Assembly: GCA_963555705.1 (NCBI GenBank)
Contig: OY743170.1
Coordinates: forward strand, 10,579,096 to 10,643,095
DNA: 64,000 nucleotides
Direction of reading: 5' to 3'
Origin: Ligustrum vulgare
Lineage: Eukaryota; Streptophyta; Magnoliopsida; Lamiales; Oleaceae
The notes beneath the pieces are model-generated. The model had not been told where the DNA came from and did no database searches. It was given only the letters and a program-made list of their open reading frames with translations. Below, one piece after another: positions 11,334 to 23,681 of the stretch. Position 1 is the first letter of the stretch, and the number at the start of each line of letters is the position of its first letter. The position numbers and the translations under genes are program-made.

Positions 11334-12445
11334 ACTACCACCACACAGTCCCCATAGATTCATATCCCACCACAACAGGTGCACAAAAGAACACAATAGA
11401 CTGCAAAGATCCATCTGTCTTTCCAACCAACACGTTGAAATCAAGAATCAGTGCTACCACATCCCCCGCCACCACAGAAGCAAAGCTAACACTGTAGATC
11501 TCAGACTTCCCCGCCACCCCGCCTTCATACCTGCACAATAGCCACCGTATCGCACTTCACGCTCCACACCACACAGATGCAAAACGAACACAACAGACCG
11601 CAACTCACTCACCAAAAATCGTGTTGGGTGGATTTGTGAATAGTGACGCCAAATAAGTAGAATGAAAATTTGTAAATCCAAGCCGAAATTTGGACAGAGT
11701 AACGGCAAGAAAAGTACAAACAAGAAGAAGAAGAAAAGAGGGACAAAGTCGAGGTAAGAGTTTGACTCTTTGTCCTTAAGTCGAATTTGCCCCGCAACGG
11801 TGCCTACGGATTTCAGCAATTGACTCCCAAGATACAACGGCTTCACTTGTGTTTGTAGCACTTCAAAACACAAGTACAACGAACCAAATTTAGGCTTATG
11901 TACTCCAAAGGATGCAATGAAAGAATATCAAAACAAATGAAATGATTTTGATTTTGGAGAGAAGTGATGATGAGAGATGTTTTTGCATATCAAAAAGTGA
12001 GGAATAGGACACTCAAAGGGTTCTATTTATAGACCATGAAAGGGTGTGGACGAAGTGGTTGAGGCCCAAACCATGCACAATTTCCAAACAATGCACCTTT
12101 ATGAAAAAGCACCTTTACTCAAAAAATCGGATATTAATTTGACGTGTGATCGCGTGGTTTACTAACCGTGCGGTCGCACGGTCAAACATTTTGACCTGAT
12201 TTCGTCCTTTTCCGTAATTTCTCATTCATTCGATATTGGTTTTCGAAACGCCAAATATACCCTTCAATACATGCATGAAATCAAAATTCTCTTTCGGGGT
12301 CTCCGTTTGTGCGCCCCGAAGTAGCGAAGTGGCAAACAATTTTGCCTAAACGAATTGCGTCGAGTTTTTGAGTATTTGGCCAAAATCGACACGAAGTTAC
12401 TTTAATCGATTTTCAATTCTCGATCTATTTAACCAATATCCAACA
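11200..12445 (-). mobile_element. Possible minus-strand solo LTR
   Basis: The segment has TG...CA style ends (TGTTG at 11200 and CCAACA ending at 12445). On the minus strand it has a TATA box GGTCTATAAATAGAACC near 12018-12034. That layout fits an LTR promoter reading leftwards. No matching target duplication and no primer site is visible, so this is tentative. Confidence 0.3.
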
Positions 12446-12829
12446 AATCGCACCGCAAAGGCTGTGACTATAGCGCATCACGTGGTTGGAAACGCAACAA
12501 TCACATTGCTGAGATGACATCAACAGTGTCGGAGTTGCAGTCTTGAAAATTATTGTTCTCAATGATCGGGAGATTGGGGATGGGTTGGATGAGTTTTATG
12601 GAAAATAGGTTTGAAAAATTGAAATGTGAATTGGGGTTGAATCAGGGCTTGAATTGGAGGGGCGTTTTGTAGGGTTACGTGAGTTGAGTTAATTATAATA
12701 ATTATAATAATAATAATAATTAAAAAAGAATTATGACTTATTTTTGGATAAATAAGGCGTAATCTTTTTTTTTCTTTTTGACATGTAAAGTTAAAAATCA
12801 GTTTATGGTGTAATTTTCTCTAGATTTTA
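12446..12829. other. No supported gene
   Basis: Moderately AT-rich sequence with a short TAA-type microsatellite near 12695-12722. Nothing recognisable. Confidence 0.4.
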
Positions 12830-13015
12830 TGATCTTCTAGTTCATTGAGAATATATTTCTTGTCTTATAGCCCTATAAAATAGAGGGTTAATATGTTGTA
12901 TTTATTCATTCATTGATTAGTAAAACCTTTTTGAGATTCTTTTATCAATTCTTTGGTGAATTCAAAGTTTTATATTTCTTTTATTTTCGTTTGAACTTCT
13001 TGCTTTCACACTGAT
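12830..13015 (+). mobile_element. LTR-like fragment with TATA box
   Basis: CCCTATAAAATAGAGGG near 12882-12898, followed by a T-rich region with TTCATTCATTGA and TTTTGAATTC-like words, has the look of the U3/R/U5 part of a Ty1/copia LTR. Neither edge nor a partner LTR is found. Confidence 0.3.
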
Positions 13016-13631
13016 AAAAGTAAAATTAAAAGAAATAATAAATTGAGTTCAAAATATAGGAATGAAGTGGACTAAAAATATTTTTTTTTATTTGAATTTT
13101 TTTTAGAATTTTATATAAATGATTATTAAGAAATTAAATTATTTTCATTTTTTTTTTTGTAAATTTTTATATTTTTAGAAAAAATTGTTTGTTTTAGACT
13201 TTTAGATTATATTTTTTTTCAATATTTTTATTGTTAGAACTTATCATTTTTATTTTTTTAATTTTATATAATTATATATTTTAAAATATATTTTTTAATT
13301 TTTATTTTTTAAAATTTATGAATTTTAAAATCTTATGTACATGTTTTCCACGTTTTGATGTTTTAAGAATTTTCCTTGAAAAAACTCAAAACAACATAAA
13401 TGCGTTTATTTTTTTTTTTTTGAAATGCATAAATGCGTTTTGAGTTTTAGGTAAGTTAAACCTTGTGTTTTCAAAGTGCATTTTCAGAAATATCGACCAA
13501 ACACGTTTTTATTGTTTTTTGAAAACTGAAAAAGTTTGGAAACAGCAAACCCAAACGCACTCTTAGTTTTCATGTTACAAAGATGGACGTCTCTTTTAAT
13601 TTTTTGGTCATACTATCATTTAGTTTGGACT

Positions 13632-13667
<36 letters not shown>

Positions 13668-14250
13668 TAAAAATGCATTTTTATATATCTTATTTTGATA
13701 GTTCATATCTATAATTTTTTAATTTTTTAAAATTCTGTTATTGATGATGGTTTCACGTTGTAAATCGATTTATATGGAATTTAACTATTTGATTTTGGTT
13801 TTTTGAGAATTGTTTTTGTTCAAAAGTAATTTTTTTGAATGTATAGTTAAAAGTAATATGAAAAATTGTAAAAAATAACTTTTAAAGAATGTGTGATTGA
13901 AAATGAATGTTCAGAAAAATTGATTCTTGAAAAATCAATTCCATGATAAAGTATTTTGTCATGTGGGTTAAACAACTGTACCGCTTTTATAAATCGAGAT
14001 GCATAGATAATTTCTTAGTATATCAAGTTAAATATATTTGCCATATACATTCGTTAAAATATAATTAAAACTAACATTTCATGTTGCTTAATTTACTACA
14101 TTCATTTAAATATATGATCATATGTATTTAATTTGTAATGTTAAAGTAAATATGAAATGAAATATTTTTTTAATATATTTAAATATCAAATATTGTAATA
14201 AAATAGTTAGTGCAAATTTTAATAGTACTATTCGGATAGTGGTAAATTAT
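13016..14250. other. Very AT-rich spacer, poly-T tract
   Basis: No gene seen. It includes a 32-base T run at 13635-13666 and many ATTTTTA-type words. Confidence 0.5.
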
Positions 14251-14252
14251 TT

Positions 14253-15830
14253 GTGACCAAATACGACTTCGTTGAATCTAATCAAAGTCAATTGCTATTT
14301 AGTTCATCCACTACAGGTTCTGCTGTTGGATCTACACTTTCACCGTGGATGTATTCTGAAGAAGATAATCGAATCGAACGGTATGGTTCAATTCGTTGCA
14401 GGGGTGGAGTTTCCCCTGAGCATAGTGAACAACGAACACTTTATTACCTACATGCATCAAACGTTATCTTCAACTCAGTTATGTTGGTATTAGTTGAAAC
14501 ACTTTGCATTCTTATACTGTAGAATATATTCTTAAAATTAAGAATCAATTAATAGTCGATTTACATAAATATGATGGTATTATTTCTTTTACTTTCGATC
14601 TTTGAAAAGCTATTAATAAAAAAAATTATATAGCTGCAAACATCGATCCACTTTGGGTTATGCATAAAAAATTAGTACTTTAAAAATTATAGAATTTCCT
14701 CATAATGCAACCAATATATTTAATGCTACACTACAAATTGTTAAAGAATATGGTTGCGAAAGTAAAATTCGGTCATCTACTTTCGATAATGGCAGTGTAA
14801 ATAAGCATGTAGTAGATAAGTTCTTAACCATATATTTAGTGAATTTTTATTCCTTGTTAGATATGTTTGTCATATTTTAAATTTAATTGTTCCAGATGAA
14901 ATGAAACATATAAAAGATCAAATGGATAGAATTAGAGATGCATTAGTGTACATAACTATATCATCAAATAAAAAACAATACTTTGAGGAGTTACGTTCAC
15001 AGTACAGTAAAGATGCAAAAAATTTATCACCGACTTATTCCATCGGTGGAACTCTGCATATTTGTTACTTAAATCATGTGAAGATTATGAACACATAATA
15101 ACCGAGTATTATAAGAGTAGAACACTTAGAAATAAAACGATTCTGATTAATAGAAGACGATTGGAAAATTGCTTTTAAAGTCAAAAGATTTTTTACAAGT
15201 TTTTGCGATTTAACCAATATATTATTTGGAGTATATTACCCAACTAGTTCAAGAGTTCTTGAACATTTTTATATTATTGCAAGAACTTTTTATAGATATA
15301 GAGATTATTCATTTTTTGTTGATATGATATATAATTGCTATGGAAATCAAAATTTAGAAAATATTAGAAAAGATTTACTTATATTATTTTCTTTAGCGTG
15401 CGTAATGGACCCGCTTTACAATTTATAGGGTACAAAATTTCTTGTTTCAAAAATAAGTAGCGCGTTGATTTTGGAAACCCTATTACTTATTATAATTTAG
15501 AAAGCACGTTAATAAGTATGTACAACGTTTATGCAGTACGATTAGGAACTAATGTTAGTCATACATCATCTACACTATCACGTGCCACTACACTTAAAAA
15601 CGACGAAATAGAATTATTAGATCTCATGGAAGAAATTATGTATAAACAAGAAACTTCCTCTTACAGTATATCCCCTAGTCGTCATAACGAATCATATCAA
15701 CTTATAATACCTGATGAATTGAAAAATTACTCAAATGCACCAATAATAACAGCAATCAATATTATCACATCAATTATGGCAGATTGAAATTGTTCACAAT
15801 TTGGAATATTCAACTGATTGGCAGACATTC
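14253..15830 (+). pseudogene. hAT-superfamily transposase remnant
   Basis: Several separated frames match the order of a plant hAT transposase. 14901-15098 encodes KIRDAL-like QMDRIRDALVYI, where hAT proteins enter the RNase H fold. 15155-15420 reads DWKIAFKVKRF followed by YPTSSRVLEHFY, the W..A..V..F and YPTSN-type signature. 15518-15787 follows with a linker. The conserved DxxxRWNST motif is destroyed and no C-terminal dimerisation (WW) block is visible. At least three frame changes plus stops make it inactive. No terminal inverted repeats could be fixed. Confidence 0.6.
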
Positions 15831-16580
15831 TTTTATTCTTAGGAATCTCGAAAGTCATGGTGTAGATGGAAAGAATAGATCATATGGAACTGCAACATGA
15901 TGAGTAACTAAAAAATTATTATGATTTTAACCATTTGTTGCTATGCGACGACGAATCGTTCCAGAATGAAATTTAGGATTTGGGGTTGACGGATGAAATT
16001 GTAGAAGATATCTTGCAGTGGGAAATGGTATGCACTTTTATGGTGGGATGTGGGATGGGGTTTGAGTGGAGACTGGAGAGTTGAGTGATTATAGTTCAAA
16101 TGGGGATTATTATGATGAGTGAAGTTAGTTCATGAAAATCAATTATATACTACATTTTTCCAATATTAGTGGAAATCAAATCATTGCAAGTATAAAATGA
16201 ATATTATATGTTAAACAGGTATGAGGTGTAATTTTCTCTTTAAGATTGGAAAATGAATGAGAATATATAGCACTAAAATGGAGCAAATGATGAGTATAGT
16301 ACTCCTTTAATTTAATTGTGTTGAAAATTGAGTTTATCTAAGCCCTTCTTTGGTAGGAATTATAATTTTGATTTAAATTTAACTCAAAGTTAACAATTAA
16401 TATTTATGGGATCTATACCTTTTCAACCACACATTTCATCAACTTCTATCAAAATATACTAAAATTTTAATTTTAATCCCACCAAACAGGTTCAATAATG
16501 TTTCTCAAACAAAATCATTCTTAAATCATACGTCAACTAATATCTCTTAAAGGAATCTCAACATGTCCAAATACATTCAA
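15831..16580. other. No supported gene
   Basis: AT-rich flank of the hAT remnant. Nothing recognisable on either strand. Confidence 0.4.
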
Positions 16581-16584
16581 GAGA

Positions 16585-16712
16585 GACATTTTTAAGTGAC
16601 ATTGTGACATGACATACATATATTAGGTAATGAAAAAGTAATTGTTGAGTTAGTTACTTATTTATATCACCCAATATTCTTGTGCCATGTCACAATATCA
16701 CATAAAAATGTC
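16585..16712. mobile_element. Small foldback/MITE-like unit
   Basis: GACATTTTTAAGTGACATTG at the left edge pairs with an inverted copy ending CACATAAAAATGTC at 16712. The arms are about 29 bases and the unit is 128 bp. Flanks (AGAGA, AATTA) do not match, so mobility is only inferred. Confidence 0.5.
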
Positions 16713-16848
16713 AATTAAAAATATTTATATAGAAATACTCAGTGCTAAATTGATGTTTTTATTTATATTCCATACGTATTCACAAACAATCCATAAATAA
16801 GTTAGATTTGTAAAAATAAATAAATAAATAAAATACATTAAATCTATG

Positions 16849-17001
16849 TGTTGTTGTATAACATTTGTACCCATACACTTCTAGATATTATTTCTTTGTG
16901 TATCCTTAATTATTTCCTATATATATGAGGCTCTAGTTTTTAATAAAATACAAATCTATTGGTATATCTATTCTTCTCTTTTTTCTCTTTTGTTTATAAT
17001 A
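16849..17001 (+). mobile_element. Ty1/copia LTR, copy 1
   Basis: Collinear with the LTRs at 23052-23236 and 42031-42205, sharing a ...CCTATATATATG...GGCTCT block and a TTCTTCTCTTTTTCTCT tract before TTTATAATA. It is followed by CATTATCAGCATGAA, matching the CGTTTTCAGCACGAG that follows copy 2. It is the left end of an element that stops near 20960. Confidence 0.65.
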
Positions 17002-17295
17002 CATTATCAGCATGAAATTCTATCCAATTGAGTTAGAAAATTATTCATCTTTCTATTAAAAAATTTCTAACCAATTAAGGTGGGAAAAATTATTTTTCCT
17101 TCAACCTAAGAAAGTCAAGAAATTCTTGGCAAATAAAATTGCAAAGAAACTCCTCCTTCATATTCAAAGAAAATGCAAGTATTCTCTTAACTCTGAATTA
17201 CATGACAAATAGGCATAGTTATTCAATTTGGTCATATCGTTTAAACTATACCAATTTAAGATAGACAAATATATACTTGAATGTAATTTTTTCAT
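17002..17295 (+). mobile_element. Copia leader left of the CACTA insertion
   Basis: Internal sequence of copia copy 1 between its LTR and the CACTA element. No intact gag is seen. It resumes at 20158 after the CACTA insertion and its CAT duplication. Confidence 0.5.
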
Positions 17296-17336
17296 CACTA
17301 CAACAAAGTTAGCCTTTTACGACGTGCAATTGCACG

Positions 17337-17505
17337 TTGTAAAAGTCCACGTCTTAAAACCGTTTTTACGGCATGCAATGGTGCACGTTGTAAAATCTTA
17401 TAGTGTTCGGGATGCACGCTGTAAAAGTCCACGTCGTAAAACCGTTTTTACGGCATGCAATGGTGCACGTTGTAAAATCTTACAGTGTTCGGGATGCACG
17501 CCGTA
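17337..17505. repeat. 82-bp tandem duplication in CACTA subterminal region
   Basis: Two nearly identical units begin TGTAAAAGTCCACGTC at about 17338 and 17420. Each contains the inverted pair ACGGCATGCAATGGTGCACG. Subterminal motifs of this type bind the CACTA-encoded TnpA-like protein in known systems. Confidence 0.85.
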
Positions 17506-17513
17506 AATCAGAA

Positions 17514-19139
17514 TTTAATTTTTTAAAAAAAATTGTGCTTTAATTACTATCAAACCTAAAATAATTACTAACAAAACAAAATTATAACAATTTCGAAACC
17601 AAATAGAACAAAATAAAAATGAATTATTAATCTATATATAATAAAGTTTTACATGGATTCGATAACAACTTGCCAAAATCCATATTTTTACTTCAAAAAA
17701 CTGATTAAAATATTACAAATTATTCAATCCATATCGAAGTTTACTTCCTTGATCTATAATTTAGCTATCCCAAAAATGATCAACTCCTTGCACATCATAA
17801 AAATAAAATGGTATAATTAATAACCTCAGAGTCACCATGCAAATCAAAAATATATCAAGAAATATATATTGGGGTGAGCAGGGATTGGAAAGAAGGGATA
17901 AGAAAAAACAAATTATAAGCTTTTTAATTTTAAAGATAACTTGATGCTCGATAGGAGCAAGCCTATTTTAATCAGATTTTAAAATTCTTCCCTTCAGAGT
18001 TGGAAGGATCTGGCTTATAAGTTCTAGTTTGATATGCAGTGACAGTGGTCGGATTTCTGGCAAATTCTATAGTTGTTATATCTCTTCAAAACATTTTCTA
18101 GAATAAGAATACTTCGTTGATATATTATTATCTTTTTTTCCTACTCTTCTTTATTTCTTGTCCCCAACCTTTAGTCTCTCTCATAGGAATGCCAAGGCTG
18201 GCAGGGAAAGTGCTGGAAATGCAAGTCACGCAAACAAATAGAGATACATACTAGCAGTCATAATGAAAGCCATTTCTTCTTCTCCACCTCCCCACCTCCC
18301 CGCTGCCCAACTCCTTTTCATGAAAGGGAATTAATTGAAAATGATACTTTCAAATAATCAAATTACAGACTTTTCTTAGGATCAACTAGGGTATTTTTTT
18401 TCCCTGAAACCAATCAAATAATTGCATAATTAGAAGTAAAATACTTCTCAAAATAATCACTACCGTAAACATACAAAACATCAAAATCATACTTTGAACC
18501 TAGATTATCAAAATCAGAAATGGAGCCCCCAGATTGATGTAGCCATCACTCTTCGCAATATACTACAGGTCCACAAGGAAAACTGCATCTAACACCTCCC
18601 TGGTATCCATATTTCATTAACTTTATTTCTAAAATAATTCTAGCTTTGTCAACCAATAACATCTTTATTCCCACCCTAGAATACAATAGATCTACCCAGG
18701 AAATGCAACAGAGTCGATCATTCAAACCTTTATCTCTTCTTTGTGAAAGTCAATACATCTACTAGGAACTAACACAAATATAATAATTCCACGTTGTTGT
18801 AAAGTGCTGGTTAGAAGCATAATAATAGCAAAGTGCTAAACATCCACTAGATTTCACCTTCTTACAGAAAAAAGAAATCACACTCATTGTTTAAGCAATC
18901 TCTAGATATAGTAACATGCAATTTGAAGGTTTGTCGCACATTTAAATACTTTTTTTCTCTTAATCTCTGAAAAAAGAAAGTGATTTTTTATTTTCTTTTA
19001 AACCGGACGTTTCTATTTTCTTTTTATCATGGTCTTGATGAATAAAGTTAAAGTGGAGTTGTGATAGTTTTGAGGAGAAATGTAATTTTATAAACTTAAG
19101 CTTTAAGAAAGATCGAACACAAGGATTTTGTAGTCTCAA
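17514..19139. other. CACTA interior, mostly unassigned
   Basis: No clear coding domain. The sequence is less AT-rich than its surroundings around 17990-18760. It may contain further captured non-coding or intronic host DNA together with the zinc-finger piece, but I cannot name a source. Confidence 0.4.
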
Positions 19140-19415
19140 ATGAACTGCAGACGCAGCTTTTGCAAGAAAGAAATTAAATTTGCACAAGCACTTGGGGATC
19201 ACATGAATGTTCATAGAAGTGATAGGGTGAGAATGAAGCTATCACCATCACCAAATCGTCCAAATTCAGACCGTAAACCTATTTTTTCCTATTCATCGTC
19301 ATCACCGTATTCTATGGCTAGGTTTTCACCTCATATGACAAGTCATTCCTCTTTCAATTCTTTCTCTTCACAACCCTTAGTCTCCATTGTAGACAAGAAG
19401 ATGGTAAAAAAATAA
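19140..19415 (+). pseudogene. Captured SUPERMAN-like C2H2 zinc-finger fragment
   Basis: The frame encodes a plant-specific C2H2 finger with [14 protein letters not shown], close to the QALGGHMNVHRRDR hallmark of SUPERMAN/RABBIT EARS-type transcription factors. A serine-rich segment (SYSSSSPYS) follows. The key glycine is Asp, and the upstream cysteines are arranged C-x4-C rather than C-x2-C, so metal binding is doubtful. The protein is 91 residues, while full family members run to roughly 200, and no upstream exon or promoter is obvious. Because it lies wholly inside a bounded CACTA element, it is most simply a transduplicated gene piece. Confidence 0.7.
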
Positions 19416-20157
19416 GAATCGAAATGCCTTGCTTCAATAAAATCCTGAAATCCCAAAATCTACCCCAATAAAAATACGAAATCCCAAAATCCACCCAAAT
19501 AAAAATCTGAGATCCCAAAACCAAAGTCAAATCATACCCCTATCAAAATCCAGCCCAATGAAATCTTAAATCCCAAAATCAATCACAAACTATCAAGATC
19601 CAAAGCGTTAAACATACATAAATAATAAAGAAAGACGGGTTCAACGTGAACAATACCTGAACTGTCAGGGCTCAACATAATGGCTTATTGAACGCCGTAG
19701 ATCTGGACGAGGCAACTTTGGAGAGACGAGTCGAAGCCGGAGAAGAAACAGATGAATGAAAAAAGTCTTAAAGAAAGGAGGAAAGCGTAAAAAAAGAAAC
19801 AAGAAAGAAAAGAAAACATGGAGAAAAGAAAGGGAAAAGAAAAAGAAAGGGAAAGGAAACAAAAAATACCGGGGTTTTTATTTGTTTTTTACAGCGTGCA
19901 ATGTGTATGCCGTAAAAATTCAAAATAATTTACGGCGTGCAACTAATACTCTTTTGCAACATGCGTAAAATGTGCACCGTAAATACTTAATTAATACATT
20001 ATTTACGGCATGCAAGGACATGTTTGCCGTAAAATTTTTTAAGTAATTCATCATTTATGGCACACATACAAAGCACGCCGTAAAAACACAAATTTTACGA
20101 TATACCTTATATGCACGCCGTAAATGCATATCGTAAAAGGTAATTTTTGTTGTAGTG

Positions 20158-20960
20158 CATACTTTTTGAAAATAAATAATCTAAATCAATATTCCATGAA
20201 GAATATTGAATTATAAATCTTGAAAGGAAACAATTTAAATCAATGTTTCGGAAAAATATTGTAAAATTTTTTGAATATTATATGTGTTATTATGTTGCTC
20301 CAGAAGAAGCATAAATTGAAAAATAATAATATTGTATTATTACTTTTGAAGAAAAAAGTATAATATATGTGCATATCATATTTTAAACGAATTTAATTGT
20401 CGATGTTCTTGGTGAAAATGATTTTATTTAAACAATATTTTATAGAAATTTTGTATTAGTACTCCTGAAGAATTATAAACCCTGTACGTTTTAAGGTTTT
20501 AATGAATAATTTGTTGTTACCGTTAAAATAGTACAACATTATTAATATTCTAGAGAATATTATTGCTCATAAAGAGCACAATTTTGTAATCTTTAATTTC
20601 TTGAAGAATATATAATATCATTAATTTTCTTAAATTAATCACCAATATTCAAAGATGTTTATGCTTATATTAAAATTGAAATTATCCTATATGAATATTG
20701 TGATGATGTTCTTGAAGAAACATCACTCAACTACATAAATATTCAAAAAAAAAAAAAAGATATTATGTTATTTTATATAGATCAATATTCCTAAAGAACA
20801 TTGTGCTAATCTTGAATATTAATGTAATGTCCCTGAAATTTCGTATTCTAAAATTTCTAAAATAGAAATTTAATATTGTTAGTTCCTTTGGTGTAACTCA
20901 GCTTTTAATTTATTTCCTTAAGAAATTGTTACGTTATTACTATTAAGGCTCTGTTAGTTC
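20158..20960 (+). repeat. Array of short hairpins in copia leader, copy 1
   Basis: At least a dozen short inverted repeats, each closing on a loop such as CCATGAAG, CCTGAAG or TTGAAG (for example AATATTCCATGAAGAATATT), follow one another every 40-60 bases. The order partly matches the array at 32650-33026. This is the continuation of the copia element interrupted by the CACTA insertion. Confidence 0.75.
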
Positions 20961-21919
20961 AATGTCTTATGTTTAAAAACATATTTTTTTGTATATTTTC
21001 GAAGTAAAACATGTGAAATTTGTGTGGTTAAAAAGTGGTTCGTGAAATTATGTTGTAAAAAAGATGTTTTTAAACACATTTGCCAAACATATGTTTAATT
21101 TCCCATAAAATTAGGAAACATTTGCATAAGTTAAAAGTTTGAGGACCGATTTGTCAAAGTTAGAAGTTGTGAAAATAAATTTGAGCCTTAATTTAATAAG
21201 ATCAGGTAAGTTAAGGACCAATGCAGAAATTTTGAGAAATCTGATTAATTATAGCTTTGCCATTTTATCGATTGATTTTCTTCATCATCGTATGAATTAA
21301 ATATTGACCCGAAGCCAATGCATGTTATACCAACCTAAAGATTGTAGTGAAACGTTTAGATCGATATCTTGATTGCATGTTTTCGAGTTGGGATGTGCCT
21401 AGAAAATCGAGCCAAATGAGTTAAGTTGAAATAATATAAGTTTGTGAAAATCATAAAAAAATTTCTAAGTATAAAATAGTTGTCAAGCAGCCACGTTTGA
21501 AAGGATCGTACGAACAATAGGTTAATCTGATGTCTTTGCATGTGTAGCCGTTTTAAAGCTCGAAATACTTGCTTTCCAATGATATAAAGTTTGACTAGTT
21601 CAGATTTAATCTCAACCTTCGAATGTGAGCCCGAACAAGGCTATTAAGACATGAAATATCAGGAAATAAAGTAGTAAAATAATAGTTGGTGAGCATGTGT
21701 CATTCCACTATCATTACCTTAAGGTTATGTTTGGTATATCTACTTATTTTAATTAGATAAATCTTTTTAATTAGAATACATATTAATACATTGTTACTTC
21801 ATGATGACATATATTTATTGAAAAACACTTATAAACTTAGAGTTGGAGAATTAAGAAGAAACTAATGCAACCTTACCTCACTTCCAGATATAAACAATTC
21901 TCACAAGAAATTTCGAAAC
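20961..21919. other. No supported gene
   Basis: AT-rich DNA. Short MITE-like words occur near 20945-21080 and 21720-21800. Neither has confirmable ends. Confidence 0.4.
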
Positions 21920-21927
21920 CTGCCAAG

Positions 21928-22315
21928 CAGAGGTGGACCCATGCATTGTCAAGTATAGACATATGCTTGCACTAGGTTAGCCCCCCCCCCCACCCTTCCT
22001 TCCTTTTTGAAATAGATCAATTTTGCATTTTTTCTGTCAGTCCTTTAAACTTTTAAGTTCATTTAATCTAAAAGAACAATTGAAATAATTGACCAAATTT
22101 TAATTTAACTAAATTTGTAATTTACACTTAATTCTTGTCCAAAGTTCTAAACGTGAAATGTGAAAGCTGAGATTCAAAATTGTGATTACATCGCTGCTGT
22201 CTCACGTCTGAGGCTTTGGCCCTATCATTTTTAAAAAAATTCAAGGGCTCCGCCTCCAAACCCCCGGAAGGTCCACCACCGCCTACACTGAACAAAATCC
22301 ATGGGTCCGCCCCTG
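21928..22315. mobile_element. Non-autonomous hAT element, 388 bp
   Basis: Terminal inverted repeats CAGAGGTGGACCCATG and CATGGGTCCGCCCCTG are flanked by CTGCCAAG (21920-21927) and CTGCCGAG (22316-22323), an 8-bp target duplication with one mismatch. It contains an 11-base C run at 21981-21991 and no coding capacity. Confidence 0.88.
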
Positions 22316-23046
22316 CTGCCGAGAAGAAAATACAAAGGTAAATAAGATAATTCTTGCTCTAATCTTGTATTAACAAAGTGAAGATGACAAATACTTCATT
22401 CCACATGAAATTAATCATCTTGTTAACACATGTGAAAATAATACAGCTCGGTCCAAGAATCTGTAGAAAATATAGCTTAGAAATGAGCAAACGAACGAGG
22501 CTACTAGAAGCCTCTTTCAGTGCAAAAATTAGGCTTCCAGTAGCCATTTGCTGCAGTAAATTTTTATAAGGTGCTAAGTACCAGATTTCTGTTGATTTTT
22601 GGAGGAAAAATGAACTGTAAATCTAAGGTTACTAATCGCAATAAAAACTGAGTAATACAAGTTTTTTAAAAGTATAATAATCTTAAGAACGGTTAGTAAA
22701 GTTTTATTTGAAATTTTCTGTGTTTTTGGTTTGTTTCATGAAATAAATTTGTAAATTCTCCGCAGTAATGAGTAACAAAGGTTAAGCTATATGTTCTTAT
22801 TTAATGAGTTTAAAAATTATGAAATTCTTTCCCATAGTAAAGTATTGTTTTGGTGAGTTTAAGGAAATACTACAATGTTTTAATATTTCTTCAGTTGCAT
22901 GTTGAATTTTTATTTTTATTTTTACAGCGATAATCTTTATTAATACAACCCTGCATGTGTATAAAAAGAAATTATATCAAGTTCTTAATTTGAAAAGTGA
23001 CTTGTTTCCATTAACCCGATTAATTTTTAGATTCTTGAATAATTTT
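22316..23046. other. Spacer with a short hairpin, no gene
   Basis: A 15-bp-arm hairpin (22499-22513 with 22531-22545, GGCTACTAGAAGCCT type) is related to one at 56079-56145. The rest is AT-rich. The right end has an AGATTCTTGAATAATTTTG segment, also seen at 42225 and 50270. Confidence 0.5.
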
Positions 23047-23051
23047 GTTTT

Positions 23052-23236
23052 TGTTGTAAATGTTATCTTGTATTGGTGAATGATAATTGTACCACTGTAA
23101 CCCTACGCATTATTACTTAGTATATCTCTATTATTCCCTATATATATATGGGGCTCTGGTTCATAATAAAAATTAAAACATACAAGTTTATTGTTGTCTC
23201 TATATTCTTCTCTCTTTTTCTCTCTAGTTTATAACA
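23052..23236 (+). mobile_element. 5' LTR of the nested Ty1/copia element
   Basis: It begins TGTTGTAAATGTTATC and ends TTTATAACA, then CGTTTTCAGCACGAG. It matches the LTR at 42031-42205 along its whole length. Flanking GTTTT (23047-23051) pairs with GTTCT (42206-42210) as a likely 5-bp target duplication with one change. The 175-185 bp length and the following sequence fit the Ale/Retrofit-type copia group. Confidence 0.78.
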
Positions 23237-23666
23237 CGTTTTCAGCACGAGTTTTACCAAGTTGAGTTAGAAAAAATCTCCAAACTCTCGTATGCCAAAG
23301 TATTAGTTAGAAGATAATATCATGTGTACCGAAATTAATTTGGTGGCATATGAATTTTTTTATTATGAAATTTCATTGCACATCATTTACTAATCCAAGC
23401 ATATTATTTTTAAAACCAATTTCGAGTCCGACAATCATCTTTTGTGCAATTGTGTCTATGGAGATGTCCATTTGTACAGAAGAAAACATACATATTAGCA
23501 TACAGAAGGCGTAAAATTACCAAAACACCCCTTTCATATAATTTAACATATAAGTCCTCAAGTGCAGAAAAATCTCAAAACAATTTCAATATATGATTTT
23601 ATTTGATTTACGATTTTTATGATTTTTATTTGATTTTCGTTCGCTCATAGTAGCACCCCCTCAAAT
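23237..23666 (+). other. Copia leader and pararetrovirus junction region
   Basis: About the first 50 bases continue the copia leader (ACCAAGTTGAGTTAGAAAA, shared with copy 1). Similarity then stops. The rest leads up to the viral primer site and may be viral leader. The exact host-virus junction cannot be placed. Confidence 0.4.
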
Positions 23667-23679
23667 TGGTATCAGAGCC
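23667..23679 (+). other. tRNA-Met primer-binding site of the pararetrovirus
   Basis: TGGTATCAGAGCC is the complement of the plant initiator tRNA-Met 3' end. It marks position 1 of Caulimoviridae genomes and here directly precedes an ATG at 23682. Confidence 0.75.
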
Positions 23680-23681
23680 AT

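Larger units (their letters stand above)
17296..20157. mobile_element. Non-autonomous CACTA transposon, 2862 bp
   Basis: The ends are CACTACAACAAAGTTA and TAATTTTTGTTGTAGTG, flanked by CAT at 17293-17295 and CAT at 20158-20160, the 3-bp duplication of CACTA elements. Both ends carry subterminal copies of a TTTACGGCGTGCAA-type motif in both orientations (17316-17513 and 19890-20140). The left set includes an 82-bp tandem duplication. No transposase is present. The interior carries a C2H2 zinc-finger fragment at 19140-19415. Confidence 0.92.

Noticed and set aside
11200..12445. Confirmed solo LTR
   Set aside because: TATA and TG...CA ends fit, but the flanks ATTAG and AATCG do not match; listed only as possible.
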